Counted from the first letter of the stretch, positions 1-6,077 are shown. The stretch is DNA of 7,888 nt from Paludibacteraceae bacterium (GCA_016302585.1 JAEDNI010000058.1:1-7888), one strand, 5' to 3'. Numbers and translations are program-made. The notes: a model not told the origin generated them from the letters alone.

Positions 1-183
1 CATACCTTTGCCACGATGGCGATTTCCAACGGTGTGGATGTGAAGACGCTGGCCAGTATGCGGAGCCGCTTCAGTGCAGGTTTCACTTTGGACGCCTACA
101 CCCATGTTACCAACGATATGCAGAGAGGCGCGGCAGAGAAAATCGGCAGCTTCATGGAATCGCTACGGCAACCACCACCCTAG
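1..183 (+). CDS. Tyrosine site-specific integrase, C-terminal 60 residues (partial)
   Basis: Only the end of the gene is present, in frame from base 1 to the TAG at 181-183. The fragment begins with HTFAT, which in this family directly follows the catalytic HxxR motif (HDLR-HTFAT), and continues with the helix containing SAGFTLDAYTHVT; the tyrosine at fragment residue 33 is the expected DNA-cleaving nucleophile. Related integrases usually read SMLGH before SAGFT and the histidine there is the conserved H/W active-site residue; here the sequence is SMRSR, so an arginine (fragment residue 23) sits in that position. The protein would catalyse integration and excision of the element at the tRNA site, but the unusual residue makes its activity uncertain. 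The tail after the tyrosine is short and ends in Gln-Pro-Pro-Pro. Confidence 0.9.
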   Translation, partial: HTFATMAISNGVDVKTLASMRSRFSAGFTLDAYTHVTNDMQRGAAEKIGSFMESLRQPPP

Positions 184-252
184 AGCCTCCTGACCCACCG
201 GAGGAAACTCAGTGCCAGGTGATTCCGTTCGAGAAGGTGGGATAATAGAATA

Positions 253-283
253 GACGGAGTTCCCTTCGTAAGGGGACTCCGTC
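253..283. terminator. Strong hairpin between the integrase and truncated ATPase genes
   Basis: Bases 253-266 pair with 270-283 (14 bp with one G-T type wobble) around a 3-nt loop. It lies 70 bp after the integrase stop and overlaps the stop region of the minus-strand ATPase fragment (stop at 282-284), so it could end transcription from both sides. Neither side has a clean run of T after the stem; the minus side reads TATTCTATTATC. It also marks the point where the ATPase reading frame is cut off. Confidence 0.6.
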
Positions 284-620
284 AGTTCTCTTTGACAGAT
301 CTCTCATCGTCATAACCCATAGAATACTTGCACTTAGAAACATAGGAAGCAAACATCTCACTAGAGTTGTAGGGTGCGATTCGATTCAGCTTGAGTTTCT
401 CGGCAATAAGATTCAGCAACGTACTCTTACCCGAACCGTTTCCTCCGTAGAAAATCGTGATCCTGTCAAAATGCGCTTCGCCGAAGCCAATGCCTGAGAA
501 CAATCCGCATGGATATGGATTGTCGATGTAACCGTATTTCGGGCCTCCGTTATGCTCCGCCCGAGCACACAGCAGATCTGCTTCCTTTTCAATGGGTAGC
601 GTGAATCGTTTTAGATACAT
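282..620 (-). CDS. AAA/ABC-type ATPase, truncated after Walker A
   Basis: The 112-residue product keeps the N-terminal lobe of a P-loop ATPase of the SMC/RecF-like accessory type: a first beta strand (MYLKRFTLP), then ITIFYGGNGSGKSTLL with Walker A GGNGSGKST at residues 59-67, and a following helix. The ABC signature, Walker B and His switch are all missing, and homologous proteins as I know them are roughly twice as long. The frame stops at the hairpin 253-283, only about 100 bp from the integrase stop, so the gene looks cut by recombination at the edge of the integrase module and is probably not functional. I chose the ATG at 618-620 because GGGTG lies 6 nt upstream; an in-frame GTG at 627-629 would add three residues. 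A TTTATTGGAC-type promoter lies just upstream. Confidence 0.75.
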   Translation of the reverse strand: MYLKRFTLPIEKEADLLCARAEHNGGPKYGYIDNPYPCGLFSGIGFGEAHFDRITIFYGGNGSGKSTLLNLIAEKLKLNRIAPYNSSEMFASYVSKCKYSMGYDDERSVKEN

Positions 621-657
621 TTTTTTCACCCGCTTATCTATTTCTTTGTGTATATCA

Positions 658-684
658 AATATATAAACTTATCTGTCCAATAAA
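658..684 (-). promoter_or_regulatory. Promoter of the truncated ATPase gene, TTTATTGGAC-type
   Basis: On the minus strand, TTTATTGGACAGAT (671-684) is followed 11 nt after TTGGAC by the -10-like TATATT (658-663). The same layout occurs upstream of the CoiA-like gene and of RloA. The site lies in the 75-bp gap between the ATPase start and the stop of the upstream gene. Confidence 0.5.
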
Positions 685-695
685 TCGAACTTTTA

Positions 696-1091
696 TCAGT
701 TTTCCTCACTGAGATAAGCCAGAATTCTTCCCACAAGGCGTATCTCCTGCTGTGTTGGCGATGTCTCATAACCGGCATCGCAGCAGCGATCCTCCAGCGA
801 AAGTTTGTATTTGAAAATATGCCCACCAATAAGGACCCCGTTTCGTATAAACAAGTAAATACGGAACAAAATCCCTCCACGTTCCCACCGCTTCAGTAAA
901 GCGTCCGTAATACGGAAGCGATGCACCAGTTCTTTGCCTATACCAGCCAGTTCTTCAACAACGTATTCTTCACAATCCGCATATTCGCCAACGCCTTTCC
1001 CGTTATGGATTGCAATCGCTCCCAGCCTTTCCATGTTTATGGGCATTCCTACGACAGCGGCAAATACCTCGTGTTCTTCAACTCTCTTCAT
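696..1091 (-). CDS. Hypothetical protein, 131 aa
   Basis: I do not recognise this family. The start is well supported: AAGGGG lies 8 nt upstream of the ATG. The protein is soluble-looking, with an acidic N-terminal half (EEYVVEELAGIGKEL around residues 41-55), a hydrophobic strand-rich stretch (GILFRIYLFIRNGVLIGGHI, residues 73-92) that is too interrupted by charges to be a confident membrane helix, and a CC pair at 103-104. It lies 48 bp after the hairpin that follows the YS-repeat gene and has no clear promoter of its own in that gap, so it may depend on read-through from the CoiA-like operon. The opposite strand has competing open frames, but they lack good ribosome binding sites and break the co-directional layout. 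Confidence 0.65.
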   Translation of the reverse strand: MKRVEEHEVFAAVVGMPINMERLGAIAIHNGKGVGEYADCEEYVVEELAGIGKELVHRFRITDALLKRWERGGILFRIYLFIRNGVLIGGHIFKYKLSLEDRCCDAGYETSPTQQEIRLVGRILAYLSEEN

Positions 1092-1139
1092 TGTAGTTGC
1101 CCCTTCTCTGGTCCCACCAAGTCAATAACCTCATAAAGA

Positions 1140-1188
1140 AAGCCTCCATTCCCTGTTGATGGTGCTATCATACAGGGTTCGGAGGCTT
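1140..1188 (-). terminator. Terminator or attenuator hairpin after the YS-repeat gene
   Basis: Bases 1173-1188 pair with 1140-1155 on the minus strand: an 8-bp outer stem (AAGCCTCC/GGAGGCTT), a 3x3 internal loop and a 5-bp inner stem (CCCTG/CAGGG), with a 17-nt loop that itself contains a TGAT/ATCA mini-stem. The stem is followed by TCTTTATG, a weak T-rich tail. It begins 26 bp past the stop of the YS-repeat gene and lies before the 131-aa gene. Confidence 0.65.
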
Positions 1189-1213
1189 ATTTGGTCGCTT
1201 TTAATACGACATT

Positions 1214-1969
1214 TTATCGGCCGATGATTTTCTGATCCAAATTGTAAAGGACTTCGTTGATATCGGACAGATCATGTATTCCTTCGCGGATGAAGTACTC
1301 AATGATCACATCTCGCTTGTTACTGTGGGAAAGGGTGTATCCAGCTCTAGAAAGCAAATCGTTTGCCTGCTTGAGTGTCAATTCCAGCGCGATTGCCAAA
1401 GCAATGGCGGTATCCTTAGAAGGTTTATAATTCCGGTCAGACATAATTTTGGAAAACAGGCGCCGATCCATCTGCGCAGCTTTATAAACACGGGAGTCTC
1501 TCCAGCCATTTCTATTGATGTAACGCGTCACCAGGTCTACAAAGGTCAGATCCAGACAGTTGTCCAGTTGACTTGCCAACCGGCTCAAGCTGGGGCTGGT
1601 GGTACTTTGACTCAAAAACATTTTCACCGAAGAGGATGCAAATCTGTCACCCGAATTAGGGATATCATCAATGCTATAGCGGTCACTATACCGCACAGTA
1701 TCCCTATCACTATATTTGACATCCGTTTCCTGCGAGGAATATCTATTCCCGCTTTCTGTATTCTTCGGAAGCGCAGATAAACTGTACTGAATTTCAGGCT
1801 GCTTTGCTTCCTGCTCCTTGGTTTCCGGCGGTACTTTGGGAAGGCTATAACGAACGTCTGCCGGTCTATCTACCGGAGGTTCCGGCTTGAAGTTAGAACT
1901 AATGTAGTTTCTAACACCCAGTACGTATTTGGAGATTCTTTTCTTTTTAAAGAAGTCAAACATTTTCAT
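1214..1969 (-). CDS. YS-repeat protein with C-terminal HTH-like domain
   Basis: The 251-residue product has three parts. Residues 1-26 are a basic start (MFDFFKKKRISKY). Residues about 30-110 are low-complexity, rich in Pro, Ser and Asp, and carry six Tyr-Ser dipeptides mostly preceded by a basic or polar residue (tyrosines at 41, 62, 77, 86, 94 and 98: RYS, QYS, RYS, KYS, RYS, RYS). Residues about 138-251 form a helical domain (VYKAAQMDRRLFSKI, then KPSKDTAIALAIALELTLKQANDLLSRAGYTLSHS, then IIEYFIREGIHDLSDINEVLY) that I know from many Clostridia proteins fused to unrelated N-terminal parts; it resembles an XRE-like helix-turn-helix bundle. The ATG shares one base with the TGA stop of the CoiA-like gene (TGATG), implying translational coupling. 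A GTG at 1975 and an ATG at 1963 are alternative starts. The function is unknown; I infer a partner or adaptor of the CoiA-like protein. Confidence 0.85.
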   Translation of the reverse strand: MKMFDFFKKKRISKYVLGVRNYISSNFKPEPPVDRPADVRYSLPKVPPETKEQEAKQPEIQYSLSALPKNTESGNRYSSQETDVKYSDRDTVRYSDRYSIDDIPNSGDRFASSSVKMFLSQSTTSPSLSRLASQLDNCLDLTFVDLVTRYINRNGWRDSRVYKAAQMDRRLFSKIMSDRNYKPSKDTAIALAIALELTLKQANDLLSRAGYTLSHSNKRDVIIEYFIREGIHDLSDINEVLYNLDQKIIGR

Positions 1970-3048
1970 CACCACTTTCGATATTGTGACTTTTTCCTAT
2001 CGTAGATTATTACTTGCTCAGTACTTTGCTCAACTTGTCGGGAACCCTTGCACTCAGGATACCTACTACATCCCGCAAATACTCCATTAGGACCATTTCT
2101 TCTTCGCAGAGGTGCCCCACATTGCGGGCATTGGTGCTCTGATATCTTCTTGATCGGTTTGATTTGATTTGCTTTTTCAAACTCCTGCTTTCTGATCGTC
2201 AATGGTTTTTTAAAGTCATCTACATGATCTATGTAACTATGTGCAAGACAAAACGCTTCCACACGGAAATCATAACAGTACTGACAGCTTATACAATCCT
2301 CCATAAGCGCAGAGTACACATTCTTGAATTGATACTTTTGTGCCAGGCATAAATGCCCGGATTCGAATTCAGTTGGTCTAACAGCGGCTTCGCGGTACCT
2401 CTTATCCCATTCTTCTACAACGCGATTGTAGAGCCAGGTTTTGTTTCCCGCTTCCAATATGTACTTCGACAAATCGTCTGTTGAGGTTATATCATCAACG
2501 CTCTCAACATCAACAGCAATGACAGCAATATTGGCTTCTTTACCAGCTGCAGCAAGTTCGCTGTAATCCGATTTATTATAGTAGTTCTCTATGTTCAGGA
2601 CCAATTGGAATTTATTAGAACCAGCAGAGCATAGCAGCGTAGGCGGATACTTTCCTGGATCACTGATGAGCTCCACGTTTGTTAGGTCCTGCAGATAACC
2701 TTTTCGAACCGTTTCTGGTTTTTTGTAAGAATTAAACTTTAGAATAGCGTCCGGCAAATAGAACTTCAGATTCTTTTGAAGGAAAGCGAAAAATGCCCTG
2801 TAGATAGAAAGTTCGGGACCATAGTGACATTCATTGTTTGTCTCGTGGGCAAAGTGGTGTGCCTTCTTATCCCCCTTACGAGCCTCCAAGCGTGTACTGC
2901 AAGCAGGACATATGCATCTACAATCGAGGCCTCGAGGAACTGCGTCAACTGTAAGCAATTCACCGGTGTCAACCGCAACGCCAAAATATAAGGACCGATT
3001 CTTCTTTTTCTTGATATTGACGTGCCTGATTTCTTGGGATTCCATCAT
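1969..3048 (-). CDS. CoiA-like multi-zinc-finger protein
   Basis: The product is 359 residues. The N-terminus has a CoiA-family treble-clef-like finger: CPAC at 47-50 followed by KKAHHFAHE at 61-69. The central part (about 75-200) follows the usual CoiA order, with a helix after HYGPELS and strands NVELIS, FQLVLNIE and IAVIAVDVES, a fold related to PD-(D/E)xK nucleases, but the expected acidic residues look replaced (PPT where PD is usual, LNI where an E is usual). A second cysteine cluster lies at 252, 255, 258 and 267, and a topoisomerase-type C4 finger at 307, 310, 327 and 333 (CPQC...CSRYPEC). CoiA itself acts in competence DNA processing; here a DNA- or RNA-binding role is inferred. I chose the ATG at 3046-3048 because GGGTGG lies 5 nt upstream; an ATG at 3081 would add 11 residues but has no ribosome binding site. 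It is the first gene of a coupled pair. Confidence 0.85.
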   Translation of the reverse strand: MMESQEIRHVNIKKKKNRSLYFGVAVDTGELLTVDAVPRGLDCRCICPACSTRLEARKGDKKAHHFAHETNNECHYGPELSIYRAFFAFLQKNLKFYLPDAILKFNSYKKPETVRKGYLQDLTNVELISDPGKYPPTLLCSAGSNKFQLVLNIENYYNKSDYSELAAAGKEANIAVIAVDVESVDDITSTDDLSKYILEAGNKTWLYNRVVEEWDKRYREAAVRPTEFESGHLCLAQKYQFKNVYSALMEDCISCQYCYDFRVEAFCLAHSYIDHVDDFKKPLTIRKQEFEKANQIKPIKKISEHQCPQCGAPLRRRNGPNGVFAGCSRYPECKGSRQVEQSTEQVIIYDRKKSQYRKW

Positions 3049-3107
3049 AAAAACCACCCATTCGTGTAAGTATCTACGCATTCAATCAGCACAGCTACTA
3101 TTACTTG

Positions 3108-3140
3108 ATTATAATTATAGCATGTTATTAGTCCAATAAA
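3108..3140 (-). promoter_or_regulatory. Promoter of the CoiA-like operon, TTTATTGGAC-type
   Basis: Minus-strand TTTATTGGAC (3131-3140) is followed by two adjacent TATAAT boxes. The first (3114-3119) is 11 nt after TTGGAC, as in the other two sites. The second (3108-3113) is 17 nt after it and would make a normal sigma-A promoter TTGGAC-17-TATAAT. TTATTGGACTAATAA also contains an inverted TTATT/AATAA. The site lies in the gap between the SLOG gene stop (3161) and the CoiA-like start. Confidence 0.7.
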
Positions 3141-3160
3141 TAGGGTGTATTATTAAGTTT

Positions 3161-3619
3161 TTAGGCCTTCTCGGTAATATGGTCACCTAAATCTATCAAA
3201 TTAATAACGTACTTACCCTGAATTCGAGCTTTTTTAGCATATTGAGCAGCGCCGCCGTAGGAGTGGGTGATGTAGGTGACGACATAATCGGATTGCTTGA
3301 GCATCCAGTTGTTGCGCCAGGAGATGGCGTAGTGTGGGTGAACAGACTCGATCCCCTCTGGGAGCATCGTATCGGAGTAGTCATCGTATTCCGTCTTCTT
3401 GCCGGGCATATAGGCCAGCACAACAGCATAGTTGATCTGCGGATATTCTCGCTTTAATTTCTTCAGCTCGCTATGCATATAAGCATCAAACTGGCCCTGG
3501 TGGCCCACATAGAACATATCCACATCGTAGTTGGTTATTAGATCCACAAGCACTTCTCGCAGTTTCGGTTTGATTCTTTCCGGGCAATCGCGGTGACCGA
3601 AAAATGTACAATTCGCCAT
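3161..3619 (-). CDS. SLOG-superfamily (DUF1273/YpsA-like) protein
   Basis: The 152-residue product reads as a small Rossmann-like protein of the SLOG (SMF/DprA-LOG) superfamily. It opens with a strand and FFGHRDCPE (residues 6-14), continues with YVGHQGQFDAYM (37-48) and a strand INYAVVLAY (62-70), and ends with SDYVVTYITHSYGGAAQYAKKA (110-131), where the GGA turn would hold a phosphate of a nucleotide ligand. Family members bind or cleave nucleotide-derived ligands, and SLOG domains recur in bacterial conflict systems; the ligand here is unknown. AAGGTGA sits 6 nt upstream of the ATG, a strong start. The gene is divergent from the XRE regulator and shares its operator region, so it is probably repressed by it. 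No terminator is visible after the stop, so read-through into the CoiA-like operon is possible. Confidence 0.85.
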   Translation of the reverse strand: MANCTFFGHRDCPERIKPKLREVLVDLITNYDVDMFYVGHQGQFDAYMHSELKKLKREYPQINYAVVLAYMPGKKTEYDDYSDTMLPEGIESVHPHYAISWRNNWMLKQSDYVVTYITHSYGGAAQYAKKARIQGKYVINLIDLGDHITEKA

Positions 3620-3642
3620 AATCTCACCTTCTAACGCAAAAG

Positions 3643-3730
3643 TTGACCAGTATCACGGACAATATTTTGCATCAGTATAGCATACCATATTGGTAGTTTG
3701 CAACCAATACTGGTCAAGGATGCTATATGG
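3643..3730. promoter_or_regulatory. Divergent promoter with symmetrical XRE operator
   Basis: A self-complementary TTGCAA at 3698-3703 can serve as the -35 box in both directions. To the left, minus-strand TATACT (3674-3679, 18-nt spacer) drives the SLOG gene; to the right, TGCTATAT (3721-3728) is the likely -10 for the XRE gene. A palindrome TACCATATTGGTA (3683-3695) fills the left spacer and ACCAATACTGGT (3703-3714) the right one. A perfect 11-bp inverted repeat (TTGACCAGTAT at 3643-3653, ATACTGGTCAA at 3707-3717) adds a third, distal site. This is the typical layout for autorepression by a small XRE protein. Confidence 0.75.
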
Positions 3731-3742
3731 GGTGTGTGAATT

Positions 3743-3991
3743 ATGGAACAGAAAATTCGCAGAGATCGTAATATGGGTGACAACCTCAGACGCCTGCGTG
3801 GCGAGGCCGGTTTGTCCCAGGAGAAACTTTGCGCCGAACTGCAGCGCCGCGGCTGCGACATTGGCCGGACAACCTACGCAAAATACGAGGCCGGCGAACT
3901 GAACATCCGCGCAAGCGTAATTATTGAACTTCACAAGATATATAAATGTTCGTATGAGGAGTTTTTTGTTGGACTCGATATAAATGATTAA
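3743..3991 (+). CDS. XRE-family transcriptional regulator
   Basis: The 82-residue protein is almost entirely one Cro/C1-type helix-turn-helix domain: NLRRLRGEAGLSQEKLCAEL (14-33) holds the first helices, and the recognition region is CDIGRTTYAKYEAGELNIRASVI (38-60), followed by a closing helix and YEEFFVGL. It resembles a clostridial group beginning IRxDRNxGxNLR, which supports the upstream ATG over the internal ATG at 3773. The start has only a weak GGGGTG ribosome site, and the likely transcription start would be about 8-15 nt upstream, so the leader is very short. It is the only complete plus-strand gene in the window. It is inferred to repress itself and the divergent SLOG gene through the ACCA-N3/4-TGGT sites; there is no sign that it controls RloAB, which runs toward it and ends at a shared terminator. 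Confidence 0.9.
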   Translation: MEQKIRRDRNMGDNLRRLRGEAGLSQEKLCAELQRRGCDIGRTTYAKYEAGELNIRASVIIELHKIYKCSYEEFFVGLDIND

Positions 3992-3999
3992 AAATAATT

Positions 4000-4023
4000 G
4001 GGCCACCCATCACAGGGTGGCCC
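4000..4023. terminator. Bidirectional intrinsic terminator
   Basis: GGGCCACCC (4000-4008) and GGGTGGCCC (4015-4023) form a perfect 9-bp stem with a 6-nt loop between the convergent XRE and RloB genes. On the minus strand it is followed by AATTATTTTT, a good T-rich tail for RloB; on the plus strand the tail TTGGCTTATTCTT is weaker. Confidence 0.85.
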
Positions 4024-4028
4024 TTGGC

Positions 4029-4709
4029 TTATTCTTCGGTTATATACGGCTTCAGCAATTCAATCAACTGATACACAGCTGTTCCAGGTGCAGATCTTGA
4101 TGGTGGTTTTCCCTGGTTTTCCACAGCAAGACGTTTCGCATTTGCTATGGCATAATCCATCATAGGATAGAGTATCCGGTACATGTCGGGACGATTTTTT
4201 GTATAATCGCCCTCGTCCAAAGACCGTAAACACTCCGTAAGCTTGGGCCAATATTCCGACCGATGCAAGTCAGAATGCATATAGCTGAAATGGAGTAGGA
4301 ACCAGATCTCTATACATTGATTTGACCAAATCGCATGATAGGAAATATCCCCGGACGCAGAGAGCTCCTCACAAAGCTGAGCTGTCTTATCTATATGTTC
4401 TGGTGGGAAATCATCCGTATCATACACCACCCAAACATGCTTGTATCCGTTAGGGTCAGATTCCGCACGTTTACGCGCTTTGTTAAGCAAGTTTAGAGTG
4501 TTATCGCCATCACCAAATACACTTAGCTGGATTTTCCCTTGATAGCGATTGTTAACGATCTCTTTGATCGCACCAAAGTATGCTGGCTCAGTATCGGTTC
4601 CTTCTGTAACAATCAGATGGTACTCCGGTTGCAACTTTTTTGCTTTATCCCGTCTTGGTTTCATCCAGGACTTGTTTAAATCTGATTTCTTAGGAGGTTT
4701 CAGACTCAT
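4029..4709 (-). CDS. rloB: RloB-family Toprim-like protein (AbiLii-like)
   Basis: The 226-residue protein matches the RloB layout. A basic N-terminus (KKSDLNKSWMKPRRDKAKK) is followed by a Toprim-like core: IVTEGTDTEPAYF (33-45, Glu36 and Glu41), then VWVVYDTDDF (92-101, with the DxDD acidic cluster at Asp97, 99 and 100), then the family motif SNQCIEIWFLLHF (129-141). The C-terminal part has a PGTAVYQLIELL helix. Toprim-type acidic residues bind metal and cut or bind nucleic acid; as the toxic partner of an ATPase the protein is known from AbiL-type abortive infection and resembles the PARIS/OLD logic. Its ATG overlaps the RloA stop by 4 bp (ATGA), with AGGAGG 9 nt upstream inside rloA, so the pair is translationally coupled. 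All expected acidic residues seem intact. The function is assigned by family, not tested. Confidence 0.88.
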   Translation of the reverse strand: MSLKPPKKSDLNKSWMKPRRDKAKKLQPEYHLIVTEGTDTEPAYFGAIKEIVNNRYQGKIQLSVFGDGDNTLNLLNKARKRAESDPNGYKHVWVVYDTDDFPPEHIDKTAQLCEELSASGDISYHAIWSNQCIEIWFLLHFSYMHSDLHRSEYWPKLTECLRSLDEGDYTKNRPDMYRILYPMMDYAIANAKRLAVENQGKPPSRSAPGTAVYQLIELLKPYITEE

Positions 4710-5914
4710 TGCCAGTCGCCTCCTGTCAGCATATTCTGCAGGTAGGGATCAGCTCCGTATCTCCCTTCTAAGTACTGCTTATCATATGCAGTTGTATTGT
4801 GTACTCTCTCGTTGTCCTCTTTTCTAATTTCATGGAGAGAATAGATTTCGCTTACGTGTTCATTATCTTCAGCAGCAAACCAGATTTCATCTCGGCGGAA
4901 GACAGTATTCTTCATCGTACTCATATCATGAGAAGAGAATACTAACTGGGCACCCTTGGTATTAATCTGGGGATTCTTGAACAGGGAAATAATATACCGC
5001 AAAAGCTTAGGATGTAACTTGGCATCAAGTTCATCGACAATCACTAAGCGGCCTTCCATCAGTGCCAGCAAAATCATCGGTAAGGCAGCTATCAACTTCT
5101 TGGTGCCATCCGATTCCTCGTCAAACGGCAATTCGTATTCCTTGCCATTAATGATTCTCTTGATGTAGAGTTCCTGGTCTTCAGGATCAAATCGATAGCC
5201 ATCGATGTCGATTCCCATGTCATTCAAGAACATGATGATTCGCTTTTGGATGGACTCATCCTCAGCAATCATTATACTCTGCTCCGCCTGCGGATTCGCA
5301 TAGTTTCTAATGATACAGGACTCAAACCATTCCTGCACTTCAGCAATAACAGGAATATTATAGTTGATAGCCAAGAACGACAAGAGCGGCATCTTTGCAT
5401 TTACTGCCGTATTGATCGATCTCTTATTGATGCTAGAGCCTAGAGTAATGTTATCCTTTTCTCTTTCAAAAATATGGGCTGGCTTTTTGCCGCCAATCTT
5501 CTTGCGAGATAAAGATTCGGAAACAATCTCATCATTAAACAACGAAAGATAATACTGAAATTCATTTTCTGCCGTGCGGAAGTAAATCAAAAACTCTGTT
5601 GGCTTATCCTTTGATGTGTCATCTAAAAGAAACGGTACACTGTCTACCGTCTGGTGGAGAATGATATTTGTTCTGGTGGTCTCTAAGTTCAAAATAGGTC
5701 TTACAACAGTAGAAATCAAGCAAGCTAATGCCTGCAATAGATTACTCTTACCACCACCGTTAGGGCCATAGATTACGCTTACCGGTAAAAGATCACTTGC
5801 CTTTTCAATATGAATGAGGCTATTGCCGAATTCCGGAAGATTTGCTGCTTGAAAATCAAAAGTAGTTTCATTGCGATATGACTTGAAATTGCTAAATGAA
5901 AACTGACAAAGCAT
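4706..5914 (-). CDS. rloA: RloA-family AAA/ABC ATPase (AbiLi-like)
   Basis: The 402-residue protein is a complete SMC/RecF-type ATPase of the RloA (COG1106-like) group. Strands FSFSNFKSYRNETTFDF open the protein and are typical of this family. Walker A GPNGGGKSN is at 50-58, an ABC-signature-like ESDGTKKL at 267-274, Walker B plus D-loop LVIVDELDAKLHP at 290-302, and the His switch SSHD at 327-330. The middle (about 75-260) is the variable lid or dimerisation insert. It likely senses infection or DNA state and releases or activates the RloB effector. The start is firm: AAAGGAGGT lies 6 nt before the ATG. A consensus promoter lies 25-53 bp upstream and a second TTTATTGGAC-type site about 165-195 bp upstream. 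The length is normal and no motif is missing. Confidence 0.9.
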   Translation of the reverse strand: MLCQFSFSNFKSYRNETTFDFQAANLPEFGNSLIHIEKASDLLPVSVIYGPNGGGKSNLLQALACLISTVVRPILNLETTRTNIILHQTVDSVPFLLDDTSKDKPTEFLIYFRTAENEFQYYLSLFNDEIVSESLSRKKIGGKKPAHIFEREKDNITLGSSINKRSINTAVNAKMPLLSFLAINYNIPVIAEVQEWFESCIIRNYANPQAEQSIMIAEDESIQKRIIMFLNDMGIDIDGYRFDPEDQELYIKRIINGKEYELPFDEESDGTKKLIAALPMILLALMEGRLVIVDELDAKLHPKLLRYIISLFKNPQINTKGAQLVFSSHDMSTMKNTVFRRDEIWFAAEDNEHVSEIYSLHEIRKEDNERVHNTTAYDKQYLEGRYGADPYLQNMLTGGDWQ

Positions 5915-5938
5915 GCTAGTACCTCCTTTCGTACTCCG

Positions 5939-5967
5939 ATTATAACTCTAATATTTCCAAAAATCAA
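5939..5967 (-). promoter_or_regulatory. Proximal promoter of rloAB
   Basis: On the minus strand TTGATT (5962-5967) and TATAAT (5939-5944) are separated by 17 nt, a near-consensus sigma-A promoter. It lies directly upstream of the perfect ribosome site and rloA start, giving a leader of about 20 nt. Confidence 0.75.
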
Positions 5968-6077
5968 TATTTATATTACAGTTTCCGTAAAAATTTTTCG
6001 CAAAATTCGATATAAATTTCCCTTTTAGGGAATTTTATTTCTTTTTCAGCAGTTTCAGACCTCCACTTTTCTTTCGG

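Noticed and set aside
921..1136. Plus-strand frames opposite the 131-aa gene
   Set aside because: They lack ribosome sites and run into the hairpin at 1140-1188; the minus frame has AAGGGG at proper spacing.
1274..1780. 168-codon open frame on the plus strand
   Set aside because: It lies fully inside the YS-repeat gene on the other strand, has no ribosome site and no recognisable domain; the minus frame has a clear domain and coupling.
3082..3160. SLOG gene as first gene of the CoiA-like operon
   Set aside because: A good promoter lies in the gap, so separate transcription is more likely, although no terminator excludes read-through.
3653..4006. 117-codon minus-strand frame opposite the XRE gene
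   Set aside because: It overlaps the XRE gene and the operator region; the XRE frame encodes a clear helix-turn-helix protein.
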